From Streptomyces sp. WAC 04229 (lineage in GTDB: Bacteria; Actinomycetota; Actinomycetes; Streptomycetales; Streptomycetaceae), in contig NZ_QHJH01000055.1 of NCBI RefSeq assembly GCF_003947455.1, positions 1 to 42,064 of the forward strand: 42,064 nt of DNA, in the 5' to 3' direction. Within the stretch, counting starts at the first letter, position 1, and every line of letters begins with the position of its first letter. Both the position numbers and the translations under genes were made by a program. Positions 30,281 to 38,561 of this stretch are shown in pieces. Under the pieces are notes generated by a model. The model had not been told where the DNA came from, made no database searches, and saw only the letters and a program-made list of their open reading frames with translations.

Positions 30281-32158
30281 ATGCTGAGTGTCGCGAAGAT
30301 CCAGAGGCGTAACGCGTGGCGGTACTACATACGCGGAGTCGCGTTCGGGGACGGCCGCCGCCCGGTCGGACAATCGTTGAAGGACGCCCAGGAGCTGGCC
30401 GGTCTCCCACCGGGACGGTGGCTGGGGCGCGGTCTGCGTGCGCTGGGGCTCACCGAGGGCGGCCAGGTATCCGAGCGCCAGCTGGAGCTGCTGTTCGGCG
30501 AGGGCCGGCACCCGGACGCCGACCGCATCGAGCGCAGCCTCCTGGACGACGGCGTCGACGCGGCCACCGCCCGCCGGCTGACGGTGCTGGGGCAGCCGAT
30601 CGAGGAAATCGAGGCCCGCAAGCAGACACCGCTGCTCGGCATGGACTTCACCTTCCGGCCGCAGGCGTCCCTGGTCGTCCTGTGGGCGCTAGGCGATGCC
30701 ACCGTGCGCCGGGTCATCGAGCGGGCCCACGAGCGGGCCTTCGCCGCGGCGCTGCGCTGGCTGGAGGACGAAGTTGCCGAAACCCGGTGGGCATCAGGCC
30801 GCGGCCGCGCGAAGACGCCCGCGCTCGTGGTCGCCGCCTTCCGACACTACGACAACCGCGACGGACTGCCGCTCCTGCACGAGCACTGCCTGATCCTCAA
30901 CCGCGTCCAGCGCCTGGGCGCCGACGGTGAACCGGTCTGGGGCGCCCTGGACACCTACCGCCTCTACCAGTACGTGGTGGCCGCCGGGACGCTCTACACC
31001 CTGGCGATGACGACCGAGGTGTGCGAGACCCTGGGGCTGGCGACCGTGCCGCGCGAAGTCACGCCGGGCCTGCGTCCGGTCATGGAGATCGCCGGAGTGC
31101 CCGAGGACCTCATCAACTGGTCAGCGTCCCGCCGCCAGCGCATCGAGGACGCCCTGGAGGTCCTCACCGACCAGTACGTGAAGGACCACGGGCACCTGCC
31201 CGGCGAGCGCGGCCGTCACGCACTGGGCTGGTGGGCGGCGCAGGAGACCCGGCCCGCGAAGAAGAAGCCGAAGCCGCTCGCGCAGCTGCTCGCGTGGTGG
31301 CGCGCCTCCGCGATCCTCCGCTTCGGCCAGCAGCTCATCGACGGCCTCCTGGACAGGTGCCGGGCAGTCGGAGCGGCGATCCGGGCGCGGGTGGATCCCA
31401 CCGTGGACGTGACGCTCGCCGCCGTCGACATCGCCGCGGTCGTCTTCACCGTGCGAGAGAAGTTCTCCCGGCGCCACATCCTGGCCGAAGCGCGCCGGCA
31501 CCTGCTGGAGACGCTGCGCGGCCGCGAGTTCACCCGCGGCCTGGACGACTACATCGCCGACCGGGCCCTGCTCCGGTACTCCCGCCGCCGCACCGTCGCG
31601 AAGCCCGGCCGGAGGGCTCCGACGGCGGACCGGATCAGCTACACCGCCGACTTCCCGGTGCCGCACCGGTGGTGGATCGCTCCCGCCGAAGGCACGCCGC
31701 CGCGGGAGTCCAGCCGCTACGAGCGGGCCCGGGTCGCCAGCCTTGCTGTGCAGAACGCGATCCGCGACGCCCGCTTCCGAGCCGACAACGTCTCCGCACC
31801 CGCCGATCACCGCGACCTCGAGGGCGAGACGGCGTCCGCTCCCCACGCCGTCGACCACCAGGGCCGGGACGCCGCCCTGACCCGGGCGCAGCGGGCCGCC
31901 GCAGTTCAGGCCCACCAGCAGGCCGCGATGCCCGAGGAGTACCTGGAGGGCCGCACGACCGACCCGGCGACATGGCTGCGCACACCCAAGAACCTGGACC
32001 GGCTCGCCGCCTTCACCCGCGCCGCCGACACCCGCCGCCGCGCCATGGAGGACTGGCCGAAGCCCGAGCAGCCGGCAGACGCGGTCAAGCCCACCGACCA
32101 GCAGCAGCACCACGCGAACCGGCCCGCCCATGGCAGAGGAGCGGGCCTTGACCGGTGA
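30281..32158 (+). CDS. MobF-family relaxase (TrwC relaxase domain, no helicase)
   Basis: The 625-residue protein begins MLSVAKIQRRNAWRYYI, with the Tyr pair at 15-16 expected for strand cleavage. PQASLVVLWALGD replaces the usual KSVSVLW motif, and the three-His metal site is FRHYDNRDGLPLLHEHCLIL (His189, His200, His202). These features identify a TrwC-type relaxase that nicks oriT and pilots the strand in conjugation. The C-terminal half has no Walker motif, so the helicase domain of classical MobF proteins is missing; helices rich in R and A and a Pro/Gln tail are seen instead. ATG 30281 follows TGGGGCG; GTG 30266 is an alternative. Confidence 0.87.
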   Translation: MLSVAKIQRRNAWRYYIRGVAFGDGRRPVGQSLKDAQELAGLPPGRWLGRGLRALGLTEGGQVSERQLELLFGEGRHPDADRIERSLLDDGVDAATARRLTVLGQPIEEIEARKQTPLLGMDFTFRPQASLVVLWALGDATVRRVIERAHERAFAAALRWLEDEVAETRWASGRGRAKTPALVVAAFRHYDNRDGLPLLHEHCLILNRVQRLGADGEPVWGALDTYRLYQYVVAAGTLYTLAMTTEVCETLGLATVPREVTPGLRPVMEIAGVPEDLINWSASRRQRIEDALEVLTDQYVKDHGHLPGERGRHALGWWAAQETRPAKKKPKPLAQLLAWWRASAILRFGQQLIDGLLDRCRAVGAAIRARVDPTVDVTLAAVDIAAVVFTVREKFSRRHILAEARRHLLETLRGREFTRGLDDYIADRALLRYSRRRTVAKPGRRAPTADRISYTADFPVPHRWWIAPAEGTPPRESSRYERARVASLAVQNAIRDARFRADNVSAPADHRDLEGETASAPHAVDHQGRDAALTRAQRAAAVQAHQQAAMPEEYLEGRTTDPATWLRTPKNLDRLAAFTRAADTRRRAMEDWPKPEQPADAVKPTDQQQHHANRPAHGRGAGLDR

Positions 32159-32262
32159 GGGATGGCAACCGGCCAGGGCGTGGCCGATCTGCGACTTCAC
32201 CCGCCAGCTCCAGGAAGCCGGATCGAGAATCGGGAGGTTGGCACCCGGCACGGGAGGAACCC

Positions 32263-32847
32263 TTGACCGACCTGCACGAACCGCTGGAACCGCTCGACAG
32301 CTACCCCGACGAACTGCCCCCGCCCCGCCAGCGCGGCGACGTGAACCTGGTGGGTCTGCTCAGCATCGCCGACGATCTCGCCCGCAGCCTGGCGGCGCTG
32401 AAAATCCGGGTGCAGCCCCACGACCCGAGGACCTCGCTTGTCAGCCCCGAGAAGGCCCGCGAAGACGCGGCCAAGGAGGTCGACCGGCTTCTGGGCACCG
32501 CCGTCTACTTCCAGCGTCACGCCCACGCCGCGCTGCTCGGGCGGTGCGTCCTGGGCGCGGACTCCAAGGAGGACTGCTCCACCGAGGGCGCTAACCTCCA
32601 GCTCAACGTCTGGGACGACACCACGCGCCGGGACATCGTCGAAGACGGCACCACCGGCTGCCTGGCTCACACCGTCGAAGCCGCCCGCCGGGTCCTGGCC
32701 GACCCCGCCAGCCGCAAGATCCTGCTCGCCTTCGTCCGCGATGACGAAGGCACCGCCGTTGCCCGCGCTCTCGGGCTCGGGCCGGACGACACCGCGCAGT
32801 TCCTGAACCGCGGCCTCACCCTGCGCCCGGAACACCGCGCCGGCTGA
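32263..32847 (+). CDS. Hypothetical protein downstream of the relaxase
   Basis: The 194-residue protein begins at TTG 32263, which has GGGAGGA 5 nt upstream. Visible segments are an acidic Pro-rich start (TDLHEPLEPLDSYPDELPPP), LVGLLSIADDLARSLAALK, a charged helix (EKAREDAAKEVDRLLG), and GCLAHTVEAARRVL with ILLAFVRDDEGTAVARALGL. No family is recognised. It follows the relaxase by 104 bp on the same strand, so it probably belongs to the mobilisation module. Confidence 0.65.
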   Translation: MTDLHEPLEPLDSYPDELPPPRQRGDVNLVGLLSIADDLARSLAALKIRVQPHDPRTSLVSPEKAREDAAKEVDRLLGTAVYFQRHAHAALLGRCVLGADSKEDCSTEGANLQLNVWDDTTRRDIVEDGTTGCLAHTVEAARRVLADPASRKILLAFVRDDEGTAVARALGLGPDDTAQFLNRGLTLRPEHRAG

Positions 32848-32905
32848 CCTCACCGTTACCCGCGGCCGCGCCCCGGCCGCCCGGCACCCGCATTGGAGCG
32901 GCACA

Positions 32906-33637
32906 TTGCCCTACGAGGCCCGCGATCTGAACCTGACCGACCCGACGAAGGGCTACCTGAACTTCGTCCTCTACACCGAGCCCCAGCATGGCGCCGTCAC
33001 GTCGTCGCTGAACGCCGTACTGGAGATCGAGGCGCAGCAGACCGTGACACCTCACTTCCAGGAGTGGCTGAACAGGCTGGTGCGCTGCGAGCCGAACGCG
33101 ATGCACTGCACACTCGTGAACCCGAAGAAGATCCCGGCCCTCTTCCACCCGTGCGTCACAGAGGACAAGGCCAGCCCCTCAGCCATCAGCGGATCGGGCT
33201 GCGTGTGCCGCCGCACCTTCTACGATCCCGAGTTCGGGCTGCCCGTCGTGGGCGAGCACTTCAAGCACGCGGGCACCGGCGGCACGGACCAGTGGAGCTA
33301 CACCACGTACGCCCCGCTCGAACTGTGCCCCAACGACGTCTTCAGCCGCTTCTACACCGGCCGCGGTCTGTTCTGGGCCCGGACGGACAAGGGCGTGCTC
33401 TCGCTCCTTCCGCAGAGGAACGGCATGGGCTACGAGATCGGGTACAACGGCGGCGGCCCGCACGCCCTGGCCGCCTACCTCACCCAGGTCGCCACCAGCG
33501 ACGGGCAGCACACGACCGCCGGCGCGCAGTACGAGGACGCCCACCCGGCGATCCTCGCGTGGACGCAGAGCAAGGCGGCGGACCGTGGCACGAACGAGCT
33601 GTCGCTCAGCGACCTCCAGGCCATGATGGCGAGCTGA
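32906..33637 (+). CDS. Hypothetical protein of the plasmid module
   Basis: This 243-residue protein probably starts at TTG 32906, preceded by GGAGCGGCACA. It has aromatic, Gly-rich segments (PTKGYLNFVLYTEPQHGAVT, FSRFYTGRGLFWARTDKG, GYEIGYNGGGPHALAAYL) and several Cys (CEPNAMHC, SGCVCRR). No transmembrane helix, signal peptide or known motif is recognised. It is 58 bp after the previous gene and is followed by a strong hairpin, so it probably ends this transcript. Confidence 0.65.
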   Translation: MPYEARDLNLTDPTKGYLNFVLYTEPQHGAVTSSLNAVLEIEAQQTVTPHFQEWLNRLVRCEPNAMHCTLVNPKKIPALFHPCVTEDKASPSAISGSGCVCRRTFYDPEFGLPVVGEHFKHAGTGGTDQWSYTTYAPLELCPNDVFSRFYTGRGLFWARTDKGVLSLLPQRNGMGYEIGYNGGGPHALAAYLTQVATSDGQHTTAGAQYEDAHPAILAWTQSKAADRGTNELSLSDLQAMMAS

Positions 33638-33655
33638 GCGCTGGTCGTTGACCAT

Positions 33656-33692
33656 GCCGACGCCCACGGACCAGATGTCCGTGGGCGTCGGC
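33656..33692 (+). terminator. Strong terminator hairpin
   Basis: Fifteen-bp perfect arms, GCCGACGCCCACGGA (33656-33670) and TCCGTGGGCGTCGGC (33678-33692), enclose a 7-nt loop. It begins 18 nt after the stop at 33637 and probably ends the relaxase-side transcript. Confidence 0.8.
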
Positions 33693-33723
33693 GCGTTCGG
33701 ATCCTCGAGGGCCCGGAGCTCGT

Positions 33724-33752
33724 GCCCGTCTCACGGGACGACGGGTGAAGTC
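33724..33752. repeat. Imperfect 29-bp repeat, copy B
   Basis: This copy (GCCCGTCTCACGGGA, then CGGGTGAAG) is related to 30184-30212 in the same orientation, with about 23 of 29 positions shared. It lies between the hairpin and the small gene at 33854. Confidence 0.5.
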
Positions 33753-33853
33753 GCCGGAGCGTCTGTCGGGACGCGGGCCGCGCGAGCGCCCCTGCGGGCG
33801 ACGCAGACAGCGAGGGTGCAGGGGAGTTAACCCACCCAAGCACGGAGGCCCCG

Positions 33854-34051
33854 ATGGTCCACCCGACCCTGCCGCACCTCTCGCCGGAGCAGTGCGAGCG
33901 CCTCGAGCAGCTCGCCGACGCGTCCCGGCTGCGCGCGGCGCTGTACCCGTCGCCGAAGCCGCCGCCCGTCCGGCGCCGCTCGCGCTCTCGGCAGTACCCC
34001 GGCGGCCGGCCGAGCCCGTGGCGCTCCGTGCGGGGCCGCCGCTGGGGGTGA
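33854..34051 (+). CDS. Small basic protein
   Basis: The 65-residue protein starts at ATG 33854 after ACGGAGGCC. It has a short helical start (LSPEQCERLEQLADASRLRA) and an Arg/Pro-rich tail (PPPVRRRSRSRQYPGGRPSP, ending RGRRWG), giving a strongly positive charge that suits nucleic-acid binding. No family is recognised. The repeat-rich region begins right after its stop. Confidence 0.55.
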   Translation: MVHPTLPHLSPEQCERLEQLADASRLRAALYPSPKPPPVRRRSRSRQYPGGRPSPWRSVRGRRWG

Positions 34052-34059
34052 GTGGGCAC

Positions 34060-34800
34060 AGTGAACTCCACCGCCCACCCGGGCGCGGATCGGCGGCTGG
34101 GTGGGCGGTGGAGTCCACTCGGAGAGTGGAGACCACGGTGGTGCGCATCGGGTGGACTCCACTCCGGTGCACCGGTGCGGTGGGGGAGTGCAGGACATCC
34201 CGGCATCCGGTGCGCTGGCGCGGTGCATCGGGCGCACCGGTTCGCGCGCCGACGATGCCGTGCACTCATCCCCACCGCACCGGTGCACCGCACGATGCGT
34301 ACGGGAGTGGCCGGCCGCTCCCGCCCGCTCCACCCGGTGTACATACGGAGGGTGACGGAGCATCGGACGCGGTGCACTCGATGCACCCCCTTGTCCAGGT
34401 GTGCCGCTGCGGATCCCACCCAGTCCACCGAGCGGAAAGCAACCCTTGTCCAGCCACGATCTCCCGCGATCTTTCGACGTTTCACCTTGACACCCTCCGC
34501 TACCACTCCGGAGACGTCCCTCACCGGGCACCCGATGCACGGTGGCGGAGGGGAGATCTCTCCCTCCCGACACACCACGCATCATCACCCTGCGTAAGGG
34601 CGATGCGGGGTGCGGACGATGCCGCGCGCTCTGGCATCGCGGTCCGTTCCACCGGGTGGGAGTGGACGCCACTTGGCGCACCGGGTGGGGAGTGGACCCA
34701 TCGTGATGCGCATCGGCTGCGCGTTGGAGTCCACCCGGTGCGCTCCACCCGGTGGGGGAGTGCGGTGCATCGTGCGCAACTCAACGCGCCGCGCGCCTAC
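34060..34800. repeat. Gene-free region dense in short palindromic repeats
   Basis: About 740 bp hold no frame with coding bias but many related motifs. CACCCGGTG occurs at 34331, 34732 and 34746, and its complement CACCGGGTG at 34650 and 34679. Palindromes CCGGTGCACCGG (34164-34175) and CGGTGCACCG (34281-34290) are present. Several GTGGAGTCCACTC-like and GGAGTGGAC words are also seen. The motifs are irregularly spaced and in both orientations. This resembles a protein-binding cis-acting locus: a replication origin, a centromere-like partition site, an oriT or a clt locus. Confidence 0.65.
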
Positions 34801-34885
34801 CGGTGCGCCTCCGCGCGCCGCTGTTCCCGGTGGCTGGTGCGCGTGGCGCGCGACGGCCGCCAGGAGTCGGCTCGACTATCCGCGC

Positions 34886-35329
34886 GTGGGACAGACCCCG
34901 GCACAGAAGGCCGCGAAGGCGGCACGCGGGCAGCAGCCGAAGAAGCGGCCCGGCAAGGCGCAACGCGAGGCGATCAAGCGGGCGCAGGCGGCGAAGAAGA
35001 AGGCGGGTGGCGGGAAGCCGGCCGCGAAGAAGCCGGCCGCGGAGAAGCCGGCGGCGAAGAAGGCGGTGCCGCTGCCGCGCGGCTCGGTACGCGCCGCCTA
35101 TCCGGGCACCTGCCCGGCCTGCTTCAAGGACTACGTCAAGGGCGAGGTCATCACGAAGGTGACCGACCGCTGGGGACACTCCGCCTGTGCGCCCCGGCAG
35201 ATGTCGGCAGCCGAGCGGGAGTTCACCCGGAACAAGGCCCGGATCGAGAGCGGCGAGACGTTCCGCGGCCAGAAGCCCTCGGACTGGCGGCGCGGAGCCT
35301 CGCCGTCCAGCACACGCCCCGCCCGCTGA
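34886..35329 (+). CDS. Histone-H1-like protein with C-terminal zinc ribbon
   Basis: The 147-residue protein probably starts at GTG 34886. The N-terminal 65 residues are Lys/Ala/Pro repeats (KAARGQQPKKRPGKAQREAI, KKPAAEKPAAKKAVPLPRGS), like histone H1 tails and the tail of actinobacterial Ku. The C-terminal part has a metal site CPACFKDYVKGEVITK, then DRWGHSAC (C-x2-C and H-x2-C), and a helix AAEREFTRNKARIESG. This combination suggests DNA binding, perhaps as a nucleoid or repair-related protein. It directly follows the repeat-dense region, to which it might bind. No canonical ribosome site is near the start, so the start is uncertain. Confidence 0.68.
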   Translation: MGQTPAQKAAKAARGQQPKKRPGKAQREAIKRAQAAKKKAGGGKPAAKKPAAEKPAAKKAVPLPRGSVRAAYPGTCPACFKDYVKGEVITKVTDRWGHSACAPRQMSAAEREFTRNKARIESGETFRGQKPSDWRRGASPSSTRPAR

Positions 35330-35915
35330 ACTCCGCCCGGCGGTGTGGCGTCGGCCACGGACAAAACCAGCCTGCAAGGGTTGGTCAAGGCGAAAATGGA
35401 CGCCTGCCGGGTCTGGTCGTCAGACCGCGGACAAGGGGTCCTTCCTCACGGTGGCCCTGGCCCGTGCGCACATCCACGCGCGGGCCGGAACCGCCGACCC
35501 GGCCAGCAGGCCGGAGGAACGAGGACACCGTGCCCGCTCCCGACCGACCCACCCCTTCCCGCCGCCCCGCGCGGCCGCGATCCTGGAGCCCGACCCCTCA
35601 CGCTGTCGCCGCCCAGCCTGGCCGCGCCCCGCGTAGCGGCTGCTGGGCAAGCCCCAGTGAGGCCCTGCCGCCGGCGCTTGCGTTCCCACTGCCGAAGCCA
35701 CTTCCGTGCCCGGCAGCCACGCACCCGGTATTTGCCCTTGTCACTACGGGTTTTCGGGCCCGCGCCGGATCGTCACAACCCTCTTCTCTCCCCTTGGCCT
35801 TGAGTTGGTTGTCGGTGGTGGGGGAGATCATCGGGTCCGGGGGCTCGGTCCCCTCCACGGCCGGGGGGCGGCGCCCGGCCGTGGGCCGGTCGCGGACGAC
35901 GGGAGGGCGAGCCTG
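35330..35915. other. Intergenic region upstream of the Replic_Relax gene
   Basis: No frame with convincing codon bias is seen in these 586 bases. A small hairpin GGTCTG/CAGACC lies near 35415-35431, followed by AGACCGCGGACAAGGGG, which recurs near 41094 as AGACCGCGGACAGGGGG. The last 20 bp hold the ribosome site GGGAGGG of the next gene. Confidence 0.45.
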
Positions 35916-37325
35916 ATGGCGGGCAAGCGCAAGGAGAACGAGGCGGGATCGAGCAACGACCTGCGCGCCGATGTGCTGCGCGTCCTCGGTGTGCTGAAGA
36001 TCGCCACCGCCGACCAGATTCAGCGGCTGTCCACGCCGCATCTGACCTACCGGCACACGACCAAGCCGACCCCAGCGAAGCGGAAGGAAGCCCGGACCGC
36101 CTCCCACCGTGCCGCGGTGAACGATCTGCGGCGCCATGGCCTGGCCGTTGACGGCGGCCGCACGCGGGGCGGTGAGGAGACCCGGCTGCTCACGAAGGAC
36201 GGTCTGGCTGCCGCCGCGATCGACCTGGACCGCGGGCTGGAGGAGATGGGCGGCCTGCCCAAGAGCGCGGGCCGCTCCGGCGCCTCGCACCCGATGACCG
36301 TGAACGAGACGGTCATCGCGCTGATCCGCCCGAAGCCGAACCTGAACAAGGTCATGCAGGAGCCGGCCGAAGCGGTCGCGGCCGCGCGGGCTGCCGCCTG
36401 TGCACCCGACGGGATCGGCACCCTCGCCTCCTACGCCACCGAGGTCGCGCTCCCGGTGAAGGGCACCTGGAAGAACCCGGCGATCGGCAGCGCCCGCGCC
36501 GACGTCGTCCTGACCGCCCCGGAAGCCGGGATGCCGCTGCTGTTCATCGAGGTCGACAACTGCACCGAGGAGGCCGTGCTCATCGCGGCGAAGTTCGACA
36601 AGTACGCCCGGTTCTTCAAGCGGCAGGAGAAGGACACCGACGGCATCGAGAAGCCGCTGTGGCGCACCCGCTGGTGGGCACCTGCCGCCGATGCGTACGA
36701 GCGGGTGCACCCGCCGGTCCTGCTCGTCTTCCACCAGATCGGCCAGCGCTCCGCCAACAACCAGATGGCCAGGGTCGCTGACCTCACCCGCCACCACTGG
36801 CAAGGGCGGTGGCATCCCCAGGGCGGCTACCACTCCTACGACCGCTGCATCCCGATCGTGGCGACCACCCTGGACCAGCTGCGCGAACACGGCCCGGCCG
36901 GACCCGTCTTCTGGCGCTTCGGCCGCGACCACCGCCAGCCGCTGCTGGACGCCATCGGCAACGCCCGCCGGGACGCCTACCTCGCCCGCCGCCGCCAGGC
37001 CGTCCGGGAAGAGGAACGGCGCCGTGAGGAACGGATGGCCGCGGAGCGGGAGGGGCGGCGGCCAGCCTGCGCGGACTGCGGGCAGAAACTCACCGACGAC
37101 CAGCGGGAGACGCTCGGCTACACCCGCGGCTGGGGCGAGCGCGAGTCGCACCCGCACTTGTGCGAGAACTGCCAGGACCAGGCCGTCGCAGCCGATCAGC
37201 AGGCCGAAGCCGACGAGCGCGAACACCGGGAGCAGGATCAGCAGGATCACCCGCACCATGAAGCAGAAGAACCTGCTCCAGGACCGGAGGCTGGGAGCTG
37301 GTTCTCCCGTCTCCGGGCCCGCTGA
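35916..37325 (+). CDS. Replication-relaxation family protein (Replic_Relax)
   Basis: The 469-residue protein has an N-terminal winged-helix part (LRADVLRVLGVLKIATADQI, then HRAAVNDLRRHGLAVDGGRT and LLTKDGLAAAA). The core contains HPMTVNETVIALIR, SARADVVLTAPEAG and LLFIEVDNCTEEAVLIAAKF, then KYARFF; this FIEVDNxTE segment is the family hallmark and looks nuclease-like. A C-terminal double C-x2-C site (CADCGQKL and CENCQD) may bind zinc. Replic_Relax proteins are encoded on actinobacterial plasmids and integrative elements and are linked to rolling-circle replication or transfer. ATG 35916 follows GGGAGGGCG. A strong bidirectional hairpin follows. Confidence 0.85.
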   Translation: MAGKRKENEAGSSNDLRADVLRVLGVLKIATADQIQRLSTPHLTYRHTTKPTPAKRKEARTASHRAAVNDLRRHGLAVDGGRTRGGEETRLLTKDGLAAAAIDLDRGLEEMGGLPKSAGRSGASHPMTVNETVIALIRPKPNLNKVMQEPAEAVAAARAAACAPDGIGTLASYATEVALPVKGTWKNPAIGSARADVVLTAPEAGMPLLFIEVDNCTEEAVLIAAKFDKYARFFKRQEKDTDGIEKPLWRTRWWAPAADAYERVHPPVLLVFHQIGQRSANNQMARVADLTRHHWQGRWHPQGGYHSYDRCIPIVATTLDQLREHGPAGPVFWRFGRDHRQPLLDAIGNARRDAYLARRRQAVREEERRREERMAAEREGRRPACADCGQKLTDDQRETLGYTRGWGERESHPHLCENCQDQAVAADQQAEADEREHREQDQQDHPHHEAEEPAPGPEAGSWFSRLRAR

Positions 37326-37400
37326 CACGGCCAGTACGGGCTGATCTGCCGGGACCTGCACCAACGGGGCAACAACGCCGCTGCATGGCCTGGATACAGC

Positions 37401-37434
37401 GCTGCCCCCGACCCCACTGGGGGTCGGGGGCAGC
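37401..37434. terminator. Bidirectional terminator hairpin
   Basis: A perfect 15-bp stem (37401-37415 with 37420-37434) has an ACTG loop. It lies between two convergent genes ending at 37325 (plus) and 37493 (minus), so it can serve both. Confidence 0.85.
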
Positions 37435-37492
37435 GGACACGGTCTCCTCGCGTGGACCGCGGGTGCAGGGCCGGTGACCCTGCTGGGGCGCG

Positions 37493-37987
37493 CTATCGGC
37501 GCAGGGCGCGGGCGAGGGCCCAGGCGGCTCCGGCGACCGGGAACAGCGGGAGGGCCGAGGCGAGGCTGCCCATCGCGATCAGCGTGACGGCGATGCCGAA
37601 GACGACAATGCCGATGAGGACGAAGCAGAAGAACCCGATGCGCGGCGCCATCCGGGTGACCGCCATGCGCAGCTGACGACGACGGTAACGCCGCTGCGCG
37701 CGGGCGACCTGGCGCACCCGGCCCCGGGCGGACCGCTGTTCGGCCTCCCGGGCGGCGAGATCGGCCTCCACCTTGGTCAGCAGCGCCGCGAAGGCCCCGT
37801 ACGCGTCGAGGCCCTCCGCACCGGCGGCGAGGTCGACGTCGACGACGGCGAACAGCGACGCCACGGCGTCCTTGACGGCGGTGTCGTCCCCCTTGGCGTC
37901 GAGGACCGCGGTCAGCGCGGTGAGGCGCGCATCGAAGTCCCGCTCGAAGGACTCGATGCGGCGGGCGGGGGAGGAGGCGGTCACCAT
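37493..37987 (-). CDS. Membrane protein with coiled-coil N-terminus, unknown
   Basis: The 164-residue protein has a helical cytoplasmic part (RRIESFERDFDARLTALTAV, LLTKVEADLAAREAEQRSAR), a basic stretch (RVRQVARAQRRYRRRQLR) and two C-terminal membrane helices (IGFFCFVLIGIVVFGIAVTL, LASALPLFPVAGAAWALARA). ATG 37987 has AGGAG 7 nt upstream; the longer start at 38023 is not supported. No family is recognised. A hairpin 43 nt upstream separates it from the preceding minus-strand gene. Confidence 0.68.
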   Translation of the reverse strand: MVTASSPARRIESFERDFDARLTALTAVLDAKGDDTAVKDAVASLFAVVDVDLAAGAEGLDAYGAFAALLTKVEADLAAREAEQRSARGRVRQVARAQRRYRRRQLRMAVTRMAPRIGFFCFVLIGIVVFGIAVTLIAMGSLASALPLFPVAGAAWALARALRR

Positions 37988-38029
37988 GATGGCTCCTGTG
38001 ATCGGGGTTGCTACACCCCACACGACGAA

Positions 38030-38066
38030 GGCCGGGACCCGACTTGTGAAGTCGCAGGTCCCGGCC
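38030..38066. terminator. Hairpin between two minus-strand genes
   Basis: Outer arms GGCCGGGACC (38030-38039) and GGTCCCGGCC (38057-38066) and inner CGACTT/AAGTCG arms around GTG form a long stem. It probably terminates minus-strand transcription from the sigma-factor genes; it could also lie in the leader of the gene at 37987. Confidence 0.65.
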
Positions 38067-38151
38067 CTGTGTCAGTGATCTTCTATCGTGAACTTACTGA
38101 GCTTCCTCCCACTTGTCGCGGCACGAAGACGAGGTCGTGGTTCGTGTGCTG

Positions 38152-38469
38152 CTACGCCCTCTTCGGCTCAGAGGTGCGCATGGTTCGCGGTGTCCGCAGA
38201 GAGCGGCGCGCGGGTCGCCCTTCCGATGCCTGGGCGCGCAAGGTCGGGTCGTCCCAGACGGCGACGGGGGTACGAGCTGCCTCGATTCGCCTAAAGAGAC
38301 GTCGGAAGAGTGCCATCACGGGTGTGATGACGATCGAGACGTACAAGATGATGCGGTCGTACACGAAGGGCTCCTTCTCGCTCAACTCGAAGATGTCGTG
38401 GCTCTTGTTCATGGTCTTGTTCGTGTTCTTGTTCTCGTCCTTGTTCTTGATCCCGTAGGACTGGGGCAT
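38152..38469 (-). CDS. Small membrane protein next to an ECF sigma factor
   Basis: The 105-residue protein begins at ATG 38469 with a low-complexity polar start (KNKDENKNTNKTMNKS), then HDIFELSEKEPFVYDR, one membrane helix (IILYVSIVITPVMALFRRLF) and a basic tail (RPARRSLRTPRTMRTSEPKR). The AAC/AAG-rich start is unusual in this GC-rich DNA. The sigma gene lies about 92 nt upstream on the same strand. A membrane partner of an ECF sigma factor is often an anti-sigma factor, but no zinc anti-sigma motif (H-x3-C-x2-C) is present, so the role is open. GTG 38484 is an alternative start. Confidence 0.55.
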   Translation of the reverse strand: MPQSYGIKNKDENKNTNKTMNKSHDIFELSEKEPFVYDRIILYVSIVITPVMALFRRLFRRIEAARTPVAVWDDPTLRAQASEGRPARRSLRTPRTMRTSEPKRA

Positions 38470-38561
38470 CGGCGATGACCCCACTCGGGCGAACGGGAGA
38501 CGTGGAGGGGATCGGACCGGTCCACCCCTATCCGCTCACCCGCGAAGGGCTACCGCCGGCC

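Noticed and set aside
34060..34800. CRISPR array
   Set aside because: The repeats are short, palindromic, in both orientations and irregularly spaced. No constant 25-37 bp repeat with equal spacers exists and no cas genes are near.
33745..35916. A 723-codon plus-strand frame spanning the repeat-rich region
   Set aside because: It has no domain pattern and uses a different frame from the H1-like gene. The absence of stops reflects GC content.
35598..38021. An 807-codon minus-strand frame
   Set aside because: It is antisense to the Replic_Relax gene and to the separate 37493-37987 gene, with no recognisable domains.
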